From NCBI RefSeq assembly GCF_046156175.1, contig NZ_JAYLVL010000003.1, forward strand, positions 682,001 to 746,000: a stretch of 64,000 bases of DNA, in the 5' to 3' direction. Source of the stretch: Lacisediminihabitans sp046156175 (GTDB taxonomy: Bacteria > Actinomycetota > Actinomycetes > Actinomycetales > Microbacteriaceae). This document shows positions 1 through 8,944 of this stretch, piece after piece (the first letter of the stretch is position 1; each line of letters begins with the position of its first letter). The translations under genes and the position numbers were made by a program. The notes beneath the pieces were generated by a model. That model was not told the DNA's origin. It ran no database searches and worked only from the letters and a program-made list of their open reading frames with translations.

Positions 1-387
1 CGGGAGTTCCGGCACGCCGTACGCCCAGGCGCCGAAGTGGTCCCCGCCGTAGAACGCGGCCCAGTCCGCGGCATCCGAGAGGCGGTGATCGGCGCCGCAA
101 TCGATGACGAGGCTGTCGTCACCGAGGTGGGCGGTGAGCTCCCCCGACTTGCCGTGGGGCAGGGCGAGAAAGACCAGGTCGTGGCCGCTCAACACCTCTG
201 GCGTGGTCGCCTGGAGCGTGAGCTTTCCGGATGAGCGCAGATGCGGCTGGACTTCGGACAGCGCCTGGCCCGCGTTCTGGAAGGCGGTGACCGTGACCAC
301 CTGGAACTCGGGATGCTGGGAAAGCAGCCGAAGCAGCTCCCCGCCCGCATAGCCGCTGGCACCGGCCACGGCAACGGAATAGGACAT
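1..387 (-). CDS. argC: N-acetyl-gamma-glutamyl-phosphate reductase, N-terminal part
   Basis: Only the first 129 codons are inside the window; the gene continues past base 1. ArgC makes N-acetylglutamate semialdehyde from N-acetylglutamyl phosphate with NADPH, the third step of arginine synthesis. The start reads MSYSVAVAGASGYAGGELLR, with the Rossmann glycine motif GASGYAGGE typical of the family, followed by the conserved LFLALPHGKS-like segment (here VFLALPHGKS) near residue 70 and VIDCGADHRL. An AAGGTG Shine-Dalgarno lies 5 nt before the ATG at 387. It probably begins the arg operon, which would continue leftwards. No arginine-repressor operator was recognised in the 230 bases upstream. 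Confident. Confidence 0.93.
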   Translation of the reverse strand, partial: MSYSVAVAGASGYAGGELLRLLSQHPEFQVVTVTAFQNAGQALSEVQPHLRSSGKLTLQATTPEVLSGHDLVFLALPHGKSGELTAHLGDDSLVIDCGADHRLSDAADWAAFYGGDHFGAWAYGVPELP

Positions 388-574
388 GGTTACACCTTAT
401 TGAGAGTGGATCGACGAGGCCTGGTGCGGCGGCGCTGGTGTCGGATCATGATGCCGGATTCGGCAGTCGATCAGACGGAGAGCGTCGCCTGCAGTCGCTG
501 TCCGCGACGGTCCGAGCGCAGGCGGAGACCGCGGCGCACGGACGTGCGGCGTTCGGTCGAACCGGTGAGGCGAA

Positions 575-606
575 GGATGTCCACCGTTCGAGCCTAGCGG
601 ACATCC
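575..606 (-). terminator. Inverted repeat downstream of pheT, possible terminator
   Basis: GGATGTCC (575-582) and GGACATCC (599-606) can pair as an 8-bp stem with a 16-nt loop, 13 bases beyond the pheT stop codon. No T-run follows, so factor-independent termination is uncertain. The rest of 388-618 holds only the argC leader and nothing else recognisable. Confidence 0.4.
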
Positions 607-618
607 ACCGGCCTCCCA

Positions 619-3111
619 CTACTCGCGGATGCTCGCGCCGAATCTCTCGGCGGCGAGGGCGGCTCCGGCGAGCTTGGCCTCGGTGGCCTCCGGCGCCGTG
701 AGAGTGCGGTCCGCGGCCCGGAAACGCAGGGCGAACGTGAGTGACTTCGATCCCTCGGGGATGCCCTGCCCACGGTAGTCGTCCACGAGGTGGGCGACCT
801 CCAGCAACGGCCCCGCGCCTTCGACGATCGCCGAGAGGACCTCGCCCGCCGGCACCTCCGCACCGATCACGAGCGAGAGGTCCTGGGTCGCCGCAGGGTA
901 GGCGGCGATCGTGCTTGGCGAGACCTCGGCGGCGGCCAGTTCGATGAGCAGGCCGAGTTCGAGCTCGAGCACCGCGGTGACCCGGGGAAGGTCGAGTTCG
1001 TCGGCGAGGGCCGGCAAGAGCTCGCCGGCGAATCCGACTCTGCGATCGCCGAAGAACAGCTCCGCGGTGCGCCCCGGGTGCAGGGAGTGGTGCGAGCCCT
1101 TGGCGATCGAGACCGTTGCACCGAGCGCCTGGCCGACCTGGCGGGCCGTGTCGAGCGCATCCGCGATGCCATGCGGAATCGCGGGCTGGCCGGGCTGCTT
1201 AGAGACGGCAGCGCCGGTGAACAGTGCCGCGACGCGAAGGGGCTGCGGCGGGATGCTGCCGAGCAGGTCTGCGAGCTCCGCGCTCGTCGGGCGGATGATT
1301 CCGGAGGGCAGGTCACCGCTTCCGTACCGCACACCGGCCTCCGGTCGGAACACCGATCCGATCTCGTAGAGCGCGAGGTCGACGAGTCCGCGGGAGAGGT
1401 TGCGGCGGGCGATCTCGATGAGCCCGGGAAGGAGGGAGGTGCGAAGGAACGGCGCCTCGCCATCCAGCGGGTTCGCCAGACGGATGGCGGGAACCACTCC
1501 AGCGACGGATGCGCCGAAGGTGTCGTTGGCGCGCTTCGACACGAAGGGATAGGAGAGCACCTCGGTGGCACCCGCGGAGGCGAGCAACTGCGCGGCGGAT
1601 CGTCGGAGACGCTGCTCGCGCGTGAGCCCGCGCCCCGGAGGAGCCGTGGGGAGCACCGCAGGAATACGGTCGTAGCCCACGATGCGAGCCACTTCCTCGG
1701 CGAGTGTCGCCTTGTCGGTGAGATCGGGGCGCCAGCTCGGAGGGGTCACCGACAGCGCGTGGTCGATCGGCTCGATCGATCCTCCGATGTCCGTGAGCGA
1801 ACGCAGGATCTCGACATCCGAGTAGTCGGCGCCGACCAGACCGGCGATGTAGCCGTCCGGCAGCACGATCGGCTCGCGCGGGGCGACGTCGAACAGGCGG
1901 GATCCGACGGGATCGGCGGTTCCGTCGGCAAGCTGCACGAGCAGTTCCACGACGCGGGCCGCCGCGGCATCCGCCACCTCGGGGTCGACACCGCGCTCGA
2001 AGCGACGCGAGGCCTCGCTCGGGAGCTTGTGACGGCGCGCAGAGCGGGCGATCGAGACGGGGTCGAAGTTCGCCGCCTCCACGAGCACGTTCTCGGTGGT
2101 CGCGCCGATCTCGGTGCTGGCTCCGCCCATGACCCCGGCGAGCCCGATGGGCCCGGAGTCGTCGGTGATGAGAAGGTCTTGGGGATGCAGCGTGCGCACC
2201 TGGCCGTCGAGGGTCTCGAGCTTTTCGCCCGGCTGTGCGCGTCGCACGACGAGGCCGCCTCTGAGCGCGTCGAGGTCGTAGCCGTGGATCGGCTGGCCGA
2301 GTTCGAGCATCACGTAGTTGGTGATGTCGACCACCAGCGAGATCGAGCGGATGCCGGCGAGGGCCAGCCTGGCGATCATCCACGGCGGCGTGGGGCGACC
2401 GGCGTCGATGCCGTGCACCGTGCGGGTGACGAAGACGGAGGCGCCGATGCGGCCGCGGATCGGCGCGCGGTCGTCGATAGTCACGTCGAACCCGGTGGTC
2501 GTCTCTGGAGTCACGGCGAGGGCGGGGTCGCGGAAGGCGGCACCGGTGGCGTGCGCGTACTCGCGGGCGACGCCGCGGATGGAGAAGGCGTAGCCACGGT
2601 CGGGGGTGACGTTGATCTCGACCGCCCAGTCGTCGAGGCCGAGCAGTGCCGTGGCATCCGCCCCCACCTCCGGATCGAGGCCGAGCGAGGCGAGGCGCAG
2701 GATGCCATCGTGCTCCTCACCGAGACCGAGCTCGCGCGCCGAGGCGATCATGCCGTCGGAGACGTGCCCGTAGGTCTTGCGAGCCGCGATGGGGAACGGG
2801 CCCGGCAGGATCGCCCCGGGCAGGGAGACGACGACCTTGTCACCGACGATGAAGTTGTGGGCGCCGCAGACGATTCCTCGGGGTTCGGCCTCTCCCACAT
2901 CCACCTGACACCAGTTGATCGTCTTGCCGTTGGACTGCGGCTCTGGCGTGAACTCGAGCACCTTGCCGACGACGATCGGCCCGCTGAGGCCGAAGTCGTG
3001 GATGGTCTCTTCTTCGAAGCCGACGCTCACGAGTGCGGCGTGAACTTGCTCCGGGGTGACGTCGAGCGGGACGTCGACGAACTCCCGCAGCCACGAGATC
3101 GGGACGCGCAT
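619..3111 (-). CDS. pheT: Phenylalanine--tRNA ligase beta subunit
   Basis: 830 residues, the usual length. Together with PheS it forms the cytoplasmic (alpha-beta)2 enzyme that charges tRNA-Phe. The chosen start MRVPISWLREFVDV is the standard PheT N terminus; its ATG (3111-3109) shares one base with the pheS stop, so the two are translationally coupled, and the upstream open frame is only pheS out of frame. Seen in order: the tRNA-binding OB fold (about residues 40-150), the B3/B4 editing region, a B5 domain around residue 410, and the C-terminal anticodon-binding ferredoxin-like domain (YPAATQDLSLVIG to the end). Nothing odd. Confident. Confidence 0.97.
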   Translation of the reverse strand: MRVPISWLREFVDVPLDVTPEQVHAALVSVGFEEETIHDFGLSGPIVVGKVLEFTPEPQSNGKTINWCQVDVGEAEPRGIVCGAHNFIVGDKVVVSLPGAILPGPFPIAARKTYGHVSDGMIASARELGLGEEHDGILRLASLGLDPEVGADATALLGLDDWAVEINVTPDRGYAFSIRGVAREYAHATGAAFRDPALAVTPETTTGFDVTIDDRAPIRGRIGASVFVTRTVHGIDAGRPTPPWMIARLALAGIRSISLVVDITNYVMLELGQPIHGYDLDALRGGLVVRRAQPGEKLETLDGQVRTLHPQDLLITDDSGPIGLAGVMGGASTEIGATTENVLVEAANFDPVSIARSARRHKLPSEASRRFERGVDPEVADAAAARVVELLVQLADGTADPVGSRLFDVAPREPIVLPDGYIAGLVGADYSDVEILRSLTDIGGSIEPIDHALSVTPPSWRPDLTDKATLAEEVARIVGYDRIPAVLPTAPPGRGLTREQRLRRSAAQLLASAGATEVLSYPFVSKRANDTFGASVAGVVPAIRLANPLDGEAPFLRTSLLPGLIEIARRNLSRGLVDLALYEIGSVFRPEAGVRYGSGDLPSGIIRPTSAELADLLGSIPPQPLRVAALFTGAAVSKQPGQPAIPHGIADALDTARQVGQALGATVSIAKGSHHSLHPGRTAELFFGDRRVGFAGELLPALADELDLPRVTAVLELELGLLIELAAAEVSPSTIAAYPAATQDLSLVIGAEVPAGEVLSAIVEGAGPLLEVAHLVDDYRGQGIPEGSKSLTFALRFRAADRTLTAPEATEAKLAGAALAAERFGASIRE

Positions 3112-4166
3112 CAGACCACCATTCCGAACTGCTGCGAGAAGCGGATGTCGCCCTCGACCATGTCGCGCATGTCGTTGAGATCGTTGCGGAACTGCAGGGT
3201 GCGCTCGATCCCCATGCCGAAGGCGAAGCCCTGGTATTCGTCGGGATCGATACCCGCGGCGCGCAGCACGTTGCGGTTCACCATGCCGCAGCCGCCCCAT
3301 TCCACCCAGCGGGCGCCGCCCTTGGCGTTCGGCTGCCAGACATCCATCTCGGCGCTCGGCTCGGTGAACGGGAAGTAGTTGGGGCGCAGGCGGATCTTCG
3401 CCTCGTCGCCGAACATGATGCGGGCGAAGTGCTCGAGCGTTCCGCGCAGGTGCGCCATCGTGAGCCCCTTGTCGATGGCGATGCCCTCCACCTGGTGGAA
3501 CACCGGGGTGTGGGTCGCGTCGAGCTCGTCGGTGCGGAACACCTTGCCGGGCGAGATCACGTAGACGGGGAGTTCCCGCGTGAGCAGCGAGCGGATCTGA
3601 ACCGGGCTGGTCTGGGTGCGCAGCACGAGGTGCGAATCGACCGGATCGACGAAGAAGGTGTCCTGCATGGCGCGCGCGGGGTGGTCCTCGTCGAAGTTGA
3701 GCGCGTCGAAGTTGAACCACTCGTTCTCGAGCTCCGGCCCCTCGGCCACCTCCCAGCCCATGCCGACGAAGACATCGGCGATGTACTCCTGAAGCAGGTT
3801 GAGCGGATGACGCGCGCCCGGTGTCCAGCGAGACGCCACGGCCGTGACATCCACTGCCTCCGCCGCGAGGCGCGCGGTCTCTTCGGCGGCGAAGAGCTCG
3901 GACTCCCGCGCGGCGAAGGCCTGGTTCGCGCGACCGCGGGCCTGGCCGACGAGCTTTCCGAAGGCGGCCTTGTCGGCGGGTGCGACATCCCGCAACGTGG
4001 CGTTGAGCTTCGCGAGCGGTGACGCTTCACCGAGGTGCTCGGTCTTGACCCGCTTGAGGCTTGCGACATCCGTGGCTTCGCCGATGGCGGTGAGAGCCGC
4101 ATCGAGAGCGGCGCCGACAGTGGATTCGGAGATCGACAGAGGCGGCGGCGTAGTGGGGTCTGACAC
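3111..4166 (-). CDS. pheS: Phenylalanine--tRNA ligase alpha subunit
   Basis: 351 residues; class II catalytic subunit of phenylalanyl-tRNA synthetase. An N-terminal coiled-coil tRNA-binding arm (about residues 1-90, with FGKLVGQARGR) is followed by the class II core: motif 1 near HPLNLLQEYIADVFVGMG, motif 2 with FRTDELDATHTPVFHQVEG, and motif 3 with FGMGIERTLQFRNDLNDMR. A GTG at 4166 giving VSDPTTPPP was chosen because it fits the usual PheS N terminus; a TTG seven codons further up (4187) is open but poorer. The Shine-Dalgarno is weak for both. Operon with pheT, one-base overlap. Confident in function, less so in the exact start. Confidence 0.96.
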   Translation of the reverse strand: MSDPTTPPPLSISESTVGAALDAALTAIGEATDVASLKRVKTEHLGEASPLAKLNATLRDVAPADKAAFGKLVGQARGRANQAFAARESELFAAEETARLAAEAVDVTAVASRWTPGARHPLNLLQEYIADVFVGMGWEVAEGPELENEWFNFDALNFDEDHPARAMQDTFFVDPVDSHLVLRTQTSPVQIRSLLTRELPVYVISPGKVFRTDELDATHTPVFHQVEGIAIDKGLTMAHLRGTLEHFARIMFGDEAKIRLRPNYFPFTEPSAEMDVWQPNAKGGARWVEWGGCGMVNRNVLRAAGIDPDEYQGFAFGMGIERTLQFRNDLNDMRDMVEGDIRFSQQFGMVV

Positions 4167-4209
4167 GGGTCCCAAGCTTAATGCCAATGTGCCGAGGCGT
4201 CGGTCGGAG

Positions 4210-5043
4210 CTAGCGGGAGACCCGTTTGCGCGCGAGACGGCGGGCGAACGCCGAGAGCGAGAGGTTGATCGCGAGGTAGATGACCAACGTCACTATGAAG
4301 AGCGAGAGGAGGTAGCGGTTGCCGTAGAAGCTCGACATGCTGTTCATCGTCGTGCGGATCAGTTCGTTGTATCCCACGATGTAGCCGAGGCTCGTGTCCT
4401 TGAGAAGGACCACCAGTTGTGCCACGATCACGGGCAACATCTGCCGGAACGCCTGGGGGAATTCGATCATGGTCTTGGTCTGAAGGCGAGTGAGACCGAG
4501 GCTCAGGCCAGCCTCGCGCTGGCCCCGAGGCAGCGAGGCGAGGCCGGCCCGCAAGATCTCGCCGATGATCGCTCCGTTGTAGAGGGCGAGACCGAGCACC
4601 ACCGCCCAGAACGCGCCGAACGAGCTCGCCAACAGAATGAAGAGCATCAGCAGGAGCACCGGCATGCCGCGGAAGAACTCGAGCACGACGGTGGCGGGCA
4701 CCCGCACCCACGAGAAGACCGAGGTTCGCAGGGTGGCGAAGCCGACGCCGATGACGAGCGCCAGCGCCGCGGCCACGGCGGCGGCGCGGAGGGTCGCGAG
4801 CGCACCGAGGCCGATGTCCCGCCAGACCCGCGGATCCAGGAAGATGTCCCAGCGACTCGAATCGAACGAACCGGGGAGCGTGATGCCGGAGGACTGGCGC
4901 GGCGCGGCGAGCGTCAGCACGGCCCAGAGCAGTACCCCCGCGACGATGACGATCGCGACTATCGAGAAGATCAGCGAACGGCGGCGGGCCTTCGGGCCGG
5001 GAGAGTCGAACAAGACCGAGGAGCTCAGCGGGCCACCACCCAT
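4210..5043 (-). CDS. gluD: Glutamate/polar amino acid ABC transporter permease
   Basis: 277 residues with a long charged N terminus, then about five membrane segments and the HisM/GlnP-type permease signature. The EAA loop that docks to the ATPase is visible as GQREAGLSLGLTRLQTK around residue 185. It is the last gene of a gluA-gluB-gluC-gluD set in the same order as the Corynebacterium glutamate uptake system, and its ATG lies 19 nt inside gluC, preceded by a GGAAAAGAG Shine-Dalgarno. It should pair with GluC as the membrane heterodimer. Substrate (glutamate) is inferred from gene order only; another polar amino acid is possible. Confidence 0.88.
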   Translation of the reverse strand: MGGGPLSSSVLFDSPGPKARRRSLIFSIVAIVIVAGVLLWAVLTLAAPRQSSGITLPGSFDSSRWDIFLDPRVWRDIGLGALATLRAAAVAAALALVIGVGFATLRTSVFSWVRVPATVVLEFFRGMPVLLLMLFILLASSFGAFWAVVLGLALYNGAIIGEILRAGLASLPRGQREAGLSLGLTRLQTKTMIEFPQAFRQMLPVIVAQLVVLLKDTSLGYIVGYNELIRTTMNSMSSFYGNRYLLSLFIVTLVIYLAINLSLSAFARRLARKRVSR

Positions 5044-5672
5044 CTCTTTTCCAGTCGTGACGAGAGGATCCCGAGCGGGATGGTGATCACCAGGTAGAAG
5101 AAGGCGACGCCGAGCAGGATCGGGACTATCGAGTTGCCGTTCCCGTTGGCGAGCGCCTTGCCCACCGTGAAGAGTTCCGCCACGAAGAATCCACCGGCGA
5201 CGGAGGTGTTCTTGGCAAGGGCGACCAGCACGTTGACCAGGGGCGGGATCACCATGCGGAAGGCCTGGGGAAGGATGATGAGCGTGAGCGCCTGGCCGAA
5301 ACCCATCCCGAGGCTGCGTGCCGCCTCCGCCTGTCCGATGGGTACGCCGTTGACGCCGGATCGGAGTGCCTCGGCGACGAAGGGTGCGGTATAGAGAGTG
5401 AGGCCCACCAACGCCGCCGGGAAATACGGGATCCGGGGGGTGATCTGGGGAAGAACGAACGCGAAGAACAGCAGAACGAGCGTGAGGGGCGTGTTACGAA
5501 GAATCTCCGTGTAGGCGGCCGCCGCCCCACGAAGACCCGCGACCGGAGAGATGCGCATCGCCGCAACGATGGTGCCGAGGATGATCGCAGAGACGCCGGC
5601 GATGACGAACAGTGACAGCGTGACGCCGAATCCCTGCAGGTACAACGGCAGGTTGTCGATCACCGCATTCAT
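5025..5672 (-). CDS. gluC: Glutamate/polar amino acid ABC transporter permease
   Basis: 215 residues, starting MNAVIDNLPLYLQGFGVTLS. Membrane-permease of the HisMQ type with about five transmembrane helices and the EAA motif GQAEAARSLGMGFGQALTL near residue 135. Standard length for the short partner in these heterodimeric permeases. Its 3' end overlaps the start of gluD by 19 nt, and it is separated from gluB by 78 bases that contain a strong hairpin. Family assignment is firm; the substrate is inferred from the gluABCD-like order. Confidence 0.89.
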   Translation of the reverse strand: MNAVIDNLPLYLQGFGVTLSLFVIAGVSAIILGTIVAAMRISPVAGLRGAAAAYTEILRNTPLTLVLLFFAFVLPQITPRIPYFPAALVGLTLYTAPFVAEALRSGVNGVPIGQAEAARSLGMGFGQALTLIILPQAFRMVIPPLVNVLVALAKNTSVAGGFFVAELFTVGKALANGNGNSIVPILLGVAFFYLVITIPLGILSSRLEKRWVVAR

Positions 5673-5699
5673 GGATCGTTCCCGTCGAGAGTCGTGGAT

Positions 5700-5734
5700 C
5701 GGGGTGGTGTCCGCCGCGGCGGCCCACCACCCCG
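5700..5734 (-). other. Intercistronic hairpin between gluB and gluC
   Basis: CGGGGTGGTG (5700-5709) pairs with CACCACCCCG (5725-5734) around a GC-rich loop, a 10-bp stem immediately after the gluB stop at 5751. Hairpins in this place commonly protect the binding-protein message and lower expression of downstream permease genes; that role here is inference. Confidence 0.6.
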
Positions 5735-5750
5735 ATGGGTGAGGAGTCGG

Positions 5751-6611
5751 TTACAGCGAGTAGTCGTCTACCGCGGGAGGAGCGACATAGGGCAGAACCT
5801 TGCCGGCGGTGTCTTCCCACGCCTTCTTGTAGCTTCCGTCCTTGTATGCCTTGGTGAGCACATCGTTGATGAAGGTACGGAAGTCACTGTCGTCGTGCTT
5901 GAGACCGATTCCGTAGGGCTCCTCTGTGAAGGGCTTGCCGGCGATCTTGAACTCCCCCTCGTTCTGGGCCGCGAGGCCAGCGAGGATCACGTTGTCAGTG
6001 CTGACCGCGACCACCGCACCCGAACGAAGCGGCTCGAGGCAGTTGGAGTACGTGTCGGTGAGCAGCGGCTTGGCGCCGATCTCGGCGAGCTTCGCGGCCG
6101 GGGTGGAGCCGGTCACCGAGCACACCGGCTGCCCGACCAGGTCTTTCTCGGACTTGATCGACTTGTTGTCGGCCTTCACCAGGATGGACTGGCCCGCCGA
6201 GTAGTACGGTCCGGCGAAGGAGACGACCTCTTTGCGCTTGTCGTTGATCGTGTAGGTAGCGATCACCAGATCGACCTGCCCGGATTCGATGAATGGCTCG
6301 CGGTTGGCGGAGACGGTCTCGGTGAAGGTGATGTCGGAGGCCTTGATGCCCAGGCTGGCCGCGATGAGCTTGCCGATCTCGACGTCGAAACCGACGGGAC
6401 CGTCCGGGCCTTTGAGCCCGAACAGCGGCTGGTCGAACTTGGTGCCGATGGTGATCTTGCCGGCCTCTGACAGCTTTGCCATCGTGCTGCCGGCGGCGAA
6501 GCTGGCGACGGGCTTGGGGTCTGCGGCCGGCTCGTCAGTGCCGGCACATCCGGCCAGGATCAGCATGGATGCTGCGGCTAGTCCGATGACGGACAACATT
6601 CTCTTCTTCAT
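5751..6611 (-). CDS. gluB: Glutamate-binding lipoprotein of ABC transporter
   Basis: 286 residues. The N terminus is a lipoprotein signal peptide: KKR, a hydrophobic core, and the lipobox LILAGC with the lipidated cysteine at residue 22. The mature part is a family 3 periplasmic-type binding protein: the ITIGTKFDQPLFGLKGPDG entry, the GFDVEIGKLIAASLGI motif, and a central segment around AGPYYSAGQSILVK. It should sit on the outer face of the membrane and deliver the amino acid to GluCD. ATG with a GAGAGG Shine-Dalgarno. Genes gluA and gluC flank it. Glutamate specificity is inferred from gene order. Confidence 0.9.
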   Translation of the reverse strand: MKKRMLSVIGLAAASMLILAGCAGTDEPAADPKPVASFAAGSTMAKLSEAGKITIGTKFDQPLFGLKGPDGPVGFDVEIGKLIAASLGIKASDITFTETVSANREPFIESGQVDLVIATYTINDKRKEVVSFAGPYYSAGQSILVKADNKSIKSEKDLVGQPVCSVTGSTPAAKLAEIGAKPLLTDTYSNCLEPLRSGAVVAVSTDNVILAGLAAQNEGEFKIAGKPFTEEPYGIGLKHDDSDFRTFINDVLTKAYKDGSYKKAWEDTAGKVLPYVAPPAVDDYSL

Positions 6612-6653
6612 GGATTCGTACCTCTCTCGTGCTGTGATGGGGTGCGGGTGGGT

Positions 6654-7442
6654 CTAGTGATCGAGGATCTTCGACAGGAAGTCCTGGGCGCGCGCGGTCT
6701 GGGGATTCGTGAAGAACTGCTCCGGTGTGGCTTCTTCTTCGATCCGGCCGGCGGCCATGAAGAGAACGCGGTCCGCGGCCTTGCGGGCGAAGCCCATCTC
6801 GTGGGTGACGACGACCATGGTCATGCCGTCCTTTGCGAGGCCGACCATCACGTCGAGCACCTCGTTGATCATCTCGGGGTCGAGCGCGCTCGTCGGCTCA
6901 TCCATCAGGATGAGCTTCGGCGTCATGGCCAGCGACCGGGCGATGGCCACGCGTTGCTGCTGGCCGCCGGAGAGCTGAGCGGGCATCTTGCCGGCCTGGT
7001 CGGCGATCCCCACCCTGTCGAGCATCTCCATGCCGCGCTTGTCAGCATCGGTCTTGGAGAGCTTGCGCACCTTGATCGGCGCGAGGGTCACGTTCTCGAG
7101 GATCGTCTTGTGGGCGAAGAGGTTGAAGGACTGGAACACCATGCCGACATCGGCCCGAAGCTGCGCGAGCTCGGACCCCTCTTCCGGAAGGAGTTCACCG
7201 TCGATGGTGATGGTGCCGCTGTCGATGGTCTCCAGCCGGTTTATCGCCCGGCACAGGGTCGACTTGCCCGATCCGCTCGGTCCGATCACGACGACGACTT
7301 CACCGCGGTTGACCACGGTGTTGATGTCGTTGAGCACGTGGAGGTCACCGAAGTGCTTGTTCACTCCGTCGAGAATCACCAGGGGTTCTCCTCGAACCAC
7401 GCTGATGTTCGAGGTCGGGGGCTCGCTTGCGCTTGTCTCCAT
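6654..7442 (-). CDS. gluA: Glutamate/polar amino acid ABC transporter ATP-binding protein
   Basis: 262 residues from the ATG at 7442, which is preceded by a GGGGG Shine-Dalgarno; an ATG 13 codons further up (7481) is also open. Complete ABC ATPase: Walker A GPSGSGKST (about 54-62), Q-loop in VFQSFNLFAHKT, signature LSGGQQQR, Walker B LILMDEPTSALDPE, and the switch histidine in VVVTHEMGFAR. This is the GlnQ/HisP subfamily that powers amino acid import. First gene of the gluABCD cluster, 42 nt ahead of gluB, and probably carries the operon promoter in the short region 7443-7551. Confident. Confidence 0.93.
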   Translation of the reverse strand: METSASEPPTSNISVVRGEPLVILDGVNKHFGDLHVLNDINTVVNRGEVVVVIGPSGSGKSTLCRAINRLETIDSGTITIDGELLPEEGSELAQLRADVGMVFQSFNLFAHKTILENVTLAPIKVRKLSKTDADKRGMEMLDRVGIADQAGKMPAQLSGGQQQRVAIARSLAMTPKLILMDEPTSALDPEMINEVLDVMVGLAKDGMTMVVVTHEMGFARKAADRVLFMAAGRIEEEATPEQFFTNPQTARAQDFLSKILDH

Positions 7443-7551
7443 GTCCCCCAATATAGGGGAGACGAGACGCTCCACTCTCATCGATGCTCAAAGGGTTGCC
7501 TGATCGTTAGCGTGCGACCGAGCGCGCCGACACGGCGACTTGCCTGCTGAG

Positions 7552-8358
7552 CTACTGCCCGCTTCTCTGCGCGAAGGCACTCTCGTAGAGGCAGACCGAG
7601 GCGGCGGTAGCGAGGTTCATCGATTCGGCGTGGCCGTAGATGGGCACGGCGATCGCCCGGTCCGCGAGCGCGAAATGCTCATCCGACAGGCCGCGGGCCT
7701 CGTTGCCGAAGAGCCACGCCGTGGGTGAGTCGAGCACGCCGTCGACCCGGGCGGCCAGGAGGTCCTCCCCCTTGATGTCGGCCGCCAACACGGTGAGCCC
7801 TGCCTGCTGCACCTTGAGAAGGACTGCCTCGAGCTCCACGCCGACCGCAACGGGCAAGTGGAAGATCGAGCCCGTCGATGCGCGCACGACCTTGGGATTG
7901 TAGAGGTCGACGCTCCGGCCGGTGAGGATGACCGCATCCGCTCCCGCGGCATCCGCGGCCCGGATGATCGTGCCGGCGTTACCCGGATCGCGCACCTCTT
8001 CGAGAATCGCGATCAGCTTCGGCTCCCCCGCCAGGATGTCTTTGAGAGAGGTGGGGAACTGACGGCAGACCGCAATGATCCCCTGGGGGGTGACGGTGTC
8101 AGCCATCGTGTCGAGCACCTGCTCGGTGACGAATTCCACGTCGATGCCGGCATCCTCGGCGCGCTGGGCGATATCGGTGTACCGGTCGAGGGCGGTCGGC
8201 GTCGCGAACAGCTCGACGACGAGCTCCGGACGGAACGTCAGCGCCTCGGCAACGGACTGGGGACCCTCGAGCAGAAACTGCCCGCTGGAGATTCTGCCCT
8301 CGCGCTTCGCGAGCTTGGCAACGCCTCTGACTCGCGGCGAACGGGGATTATCTAGCAC
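7552..8358 (-). CDS. SpoU/TrmH-family RNA 2'-O-methyltransferase
   Basis: 268 residues with a GTG start at 8358. SPOUT methyltransferase that transfers a methyl group from S-adenosylmethionine to a ribose 2'-OH of rRNA or tRNA. An N-terminal substrate-binding domain (FLLEGPQSVAEAL near residue 30) precedes the knotted catalytic domain with motif 1 DPGNAGTIIRAADAAGADAV, motif 2 LFGNEARGLSDE and motif 3 IPIYGHAESMNLATAASV-like residues (VPIYGHAESMNLA). The position just downstream of infC-rpmI-rplT is conserved in many actinobacteria, which suggests a 23S rRNA target, but the exact nucleotide cannot be told from sequence. A terminator separates it from rplT, so it has its own promoter. Confidence 0.9.
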   Translation of the reverse strand: MLDNPRSPRVRGVAKLAKREGRISSGQFLLEGPQSVAEALTFRPELVVELFATPTALDRYTDIAQRAEDAGIDVEFVTEQVLDTMADTVTPQGIIAVCRQFPTSLKDILAGEPKLIAILEEVRDPGNAGTIIRAADAAGADAVILTGRSVDLYNPKVVRASTGSIFHLPVAVGVELEAVLLKVQQAGLTVLAADIKGEDLLAARVDGVLDSPTAWLFGNEARGLSDEHFALADRAIAVPIYGHAESMNLATAASVCLYESAFAQRSGQ

Positions 8359-8470
8359 GGGAGCAGTCTATTCTGGCGACCTGAATTACCCGTGGAGGTC
8401 GGATTCCCCGGCGCGTATATGTTGACGACCCCCCGAACAGAGCACCGTTCCGCAGAGCCGACCGGCGCGA

Positions 8471-8508
8471 CGAAGGGCCCGGCAGCCGTGAGGCTACCGG
8501 GCCCTTCG
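8471..8508 (-). terminator. Strong hairpin ending the infC-rpmI-rplT operon
   Basis: CGAAGGGCCCGG (8471-8482) and CCGGGCCCTTCG (8497-8508) form a perfect 12-bp stem, with a further AGCC/GGCT pairing inside the loop. It starts 19 bases past the rplT stop. There is no U-tract on the minus strand, but the stability and position make it the best terminator in the window. Confidence 0.8.
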
Positions 8509-8526
8509 AGACAACACGACTGCGGG

Positions 8527-8913
8527 CTACGCGAGCACCTTCGGAGCGGAGGTGTCGGCCGGGAGAGCGGCCTTCGCGGTGGCCACGAGCGCCGCGAACG
8601 TGGCGGGCTCGGTGACGGCGAGGTCGGCGAGGATGCGACGGTCCACGCCCACTCCGGCCAGGTTCAGGCCCTGGATGAGGCGGTTGTAGGTGAGGCCGTT
8701 CGCACGGGACGCCGCGTTGATGCGCTGGATCCACAGGCGACGGAAGTCACCCTTGCGGGCACGACGGTCACGGTACGCGTAGACGAGGGAGTGAGTGACC
8801 TGCTCCTTGGCCTTACGGTACAGACGCGAACGCTGGCCGCGGTAACCCTTGGCGCGCTCGAGGATTACCCGACGCTTCTTGTGGGCGTTGACGGCCCTCT
8901 TTACTCTTGCCAT
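8527..8913 (-). CDS. rplT: 50S ribosomal protein L20
   Basis: 128 residues beginning MARVKRAVNAHKKRRVILER, the L20 signature, with the conserved RRLWIQRINAASR segment around residue 60. L20 binds 23S rRNA early in 50S assembly and in other bacteria represses its own operon. The protein carries the short Ala-rich C terminus normal in actinobacteria. It is the last gene of infC-rpmI-rplT, 31 nt after rpmI, and is followed by the 8471-8508 hairpin. Certain. Confidence 0.99.
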   Translation of the reverse strand: MARVKRAVNAHKKRRVILERAKGYRGQRSRLYRKAKEQVTHSLVYAYRDRRARKGDFRRLWIQRINAASRANGLTYNRLIQGLNLAGVGVDRRILADLAVTEPATFAALVATAKAALPADTSAPKVLA

Positions 8914-8944
8914 TTCCGTTTTCCTTTAGTTCTGGGGCTCGACG

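Noticed and set aside
790..3378. Long plus-strand open frame opposite pheT (862 codons)
   Set aside because: It is antisense to a conserved gene, rich in Arg, Asp and Gly and shows no family motif. In this high-GC genome the antisense frame stays open by codon bias.
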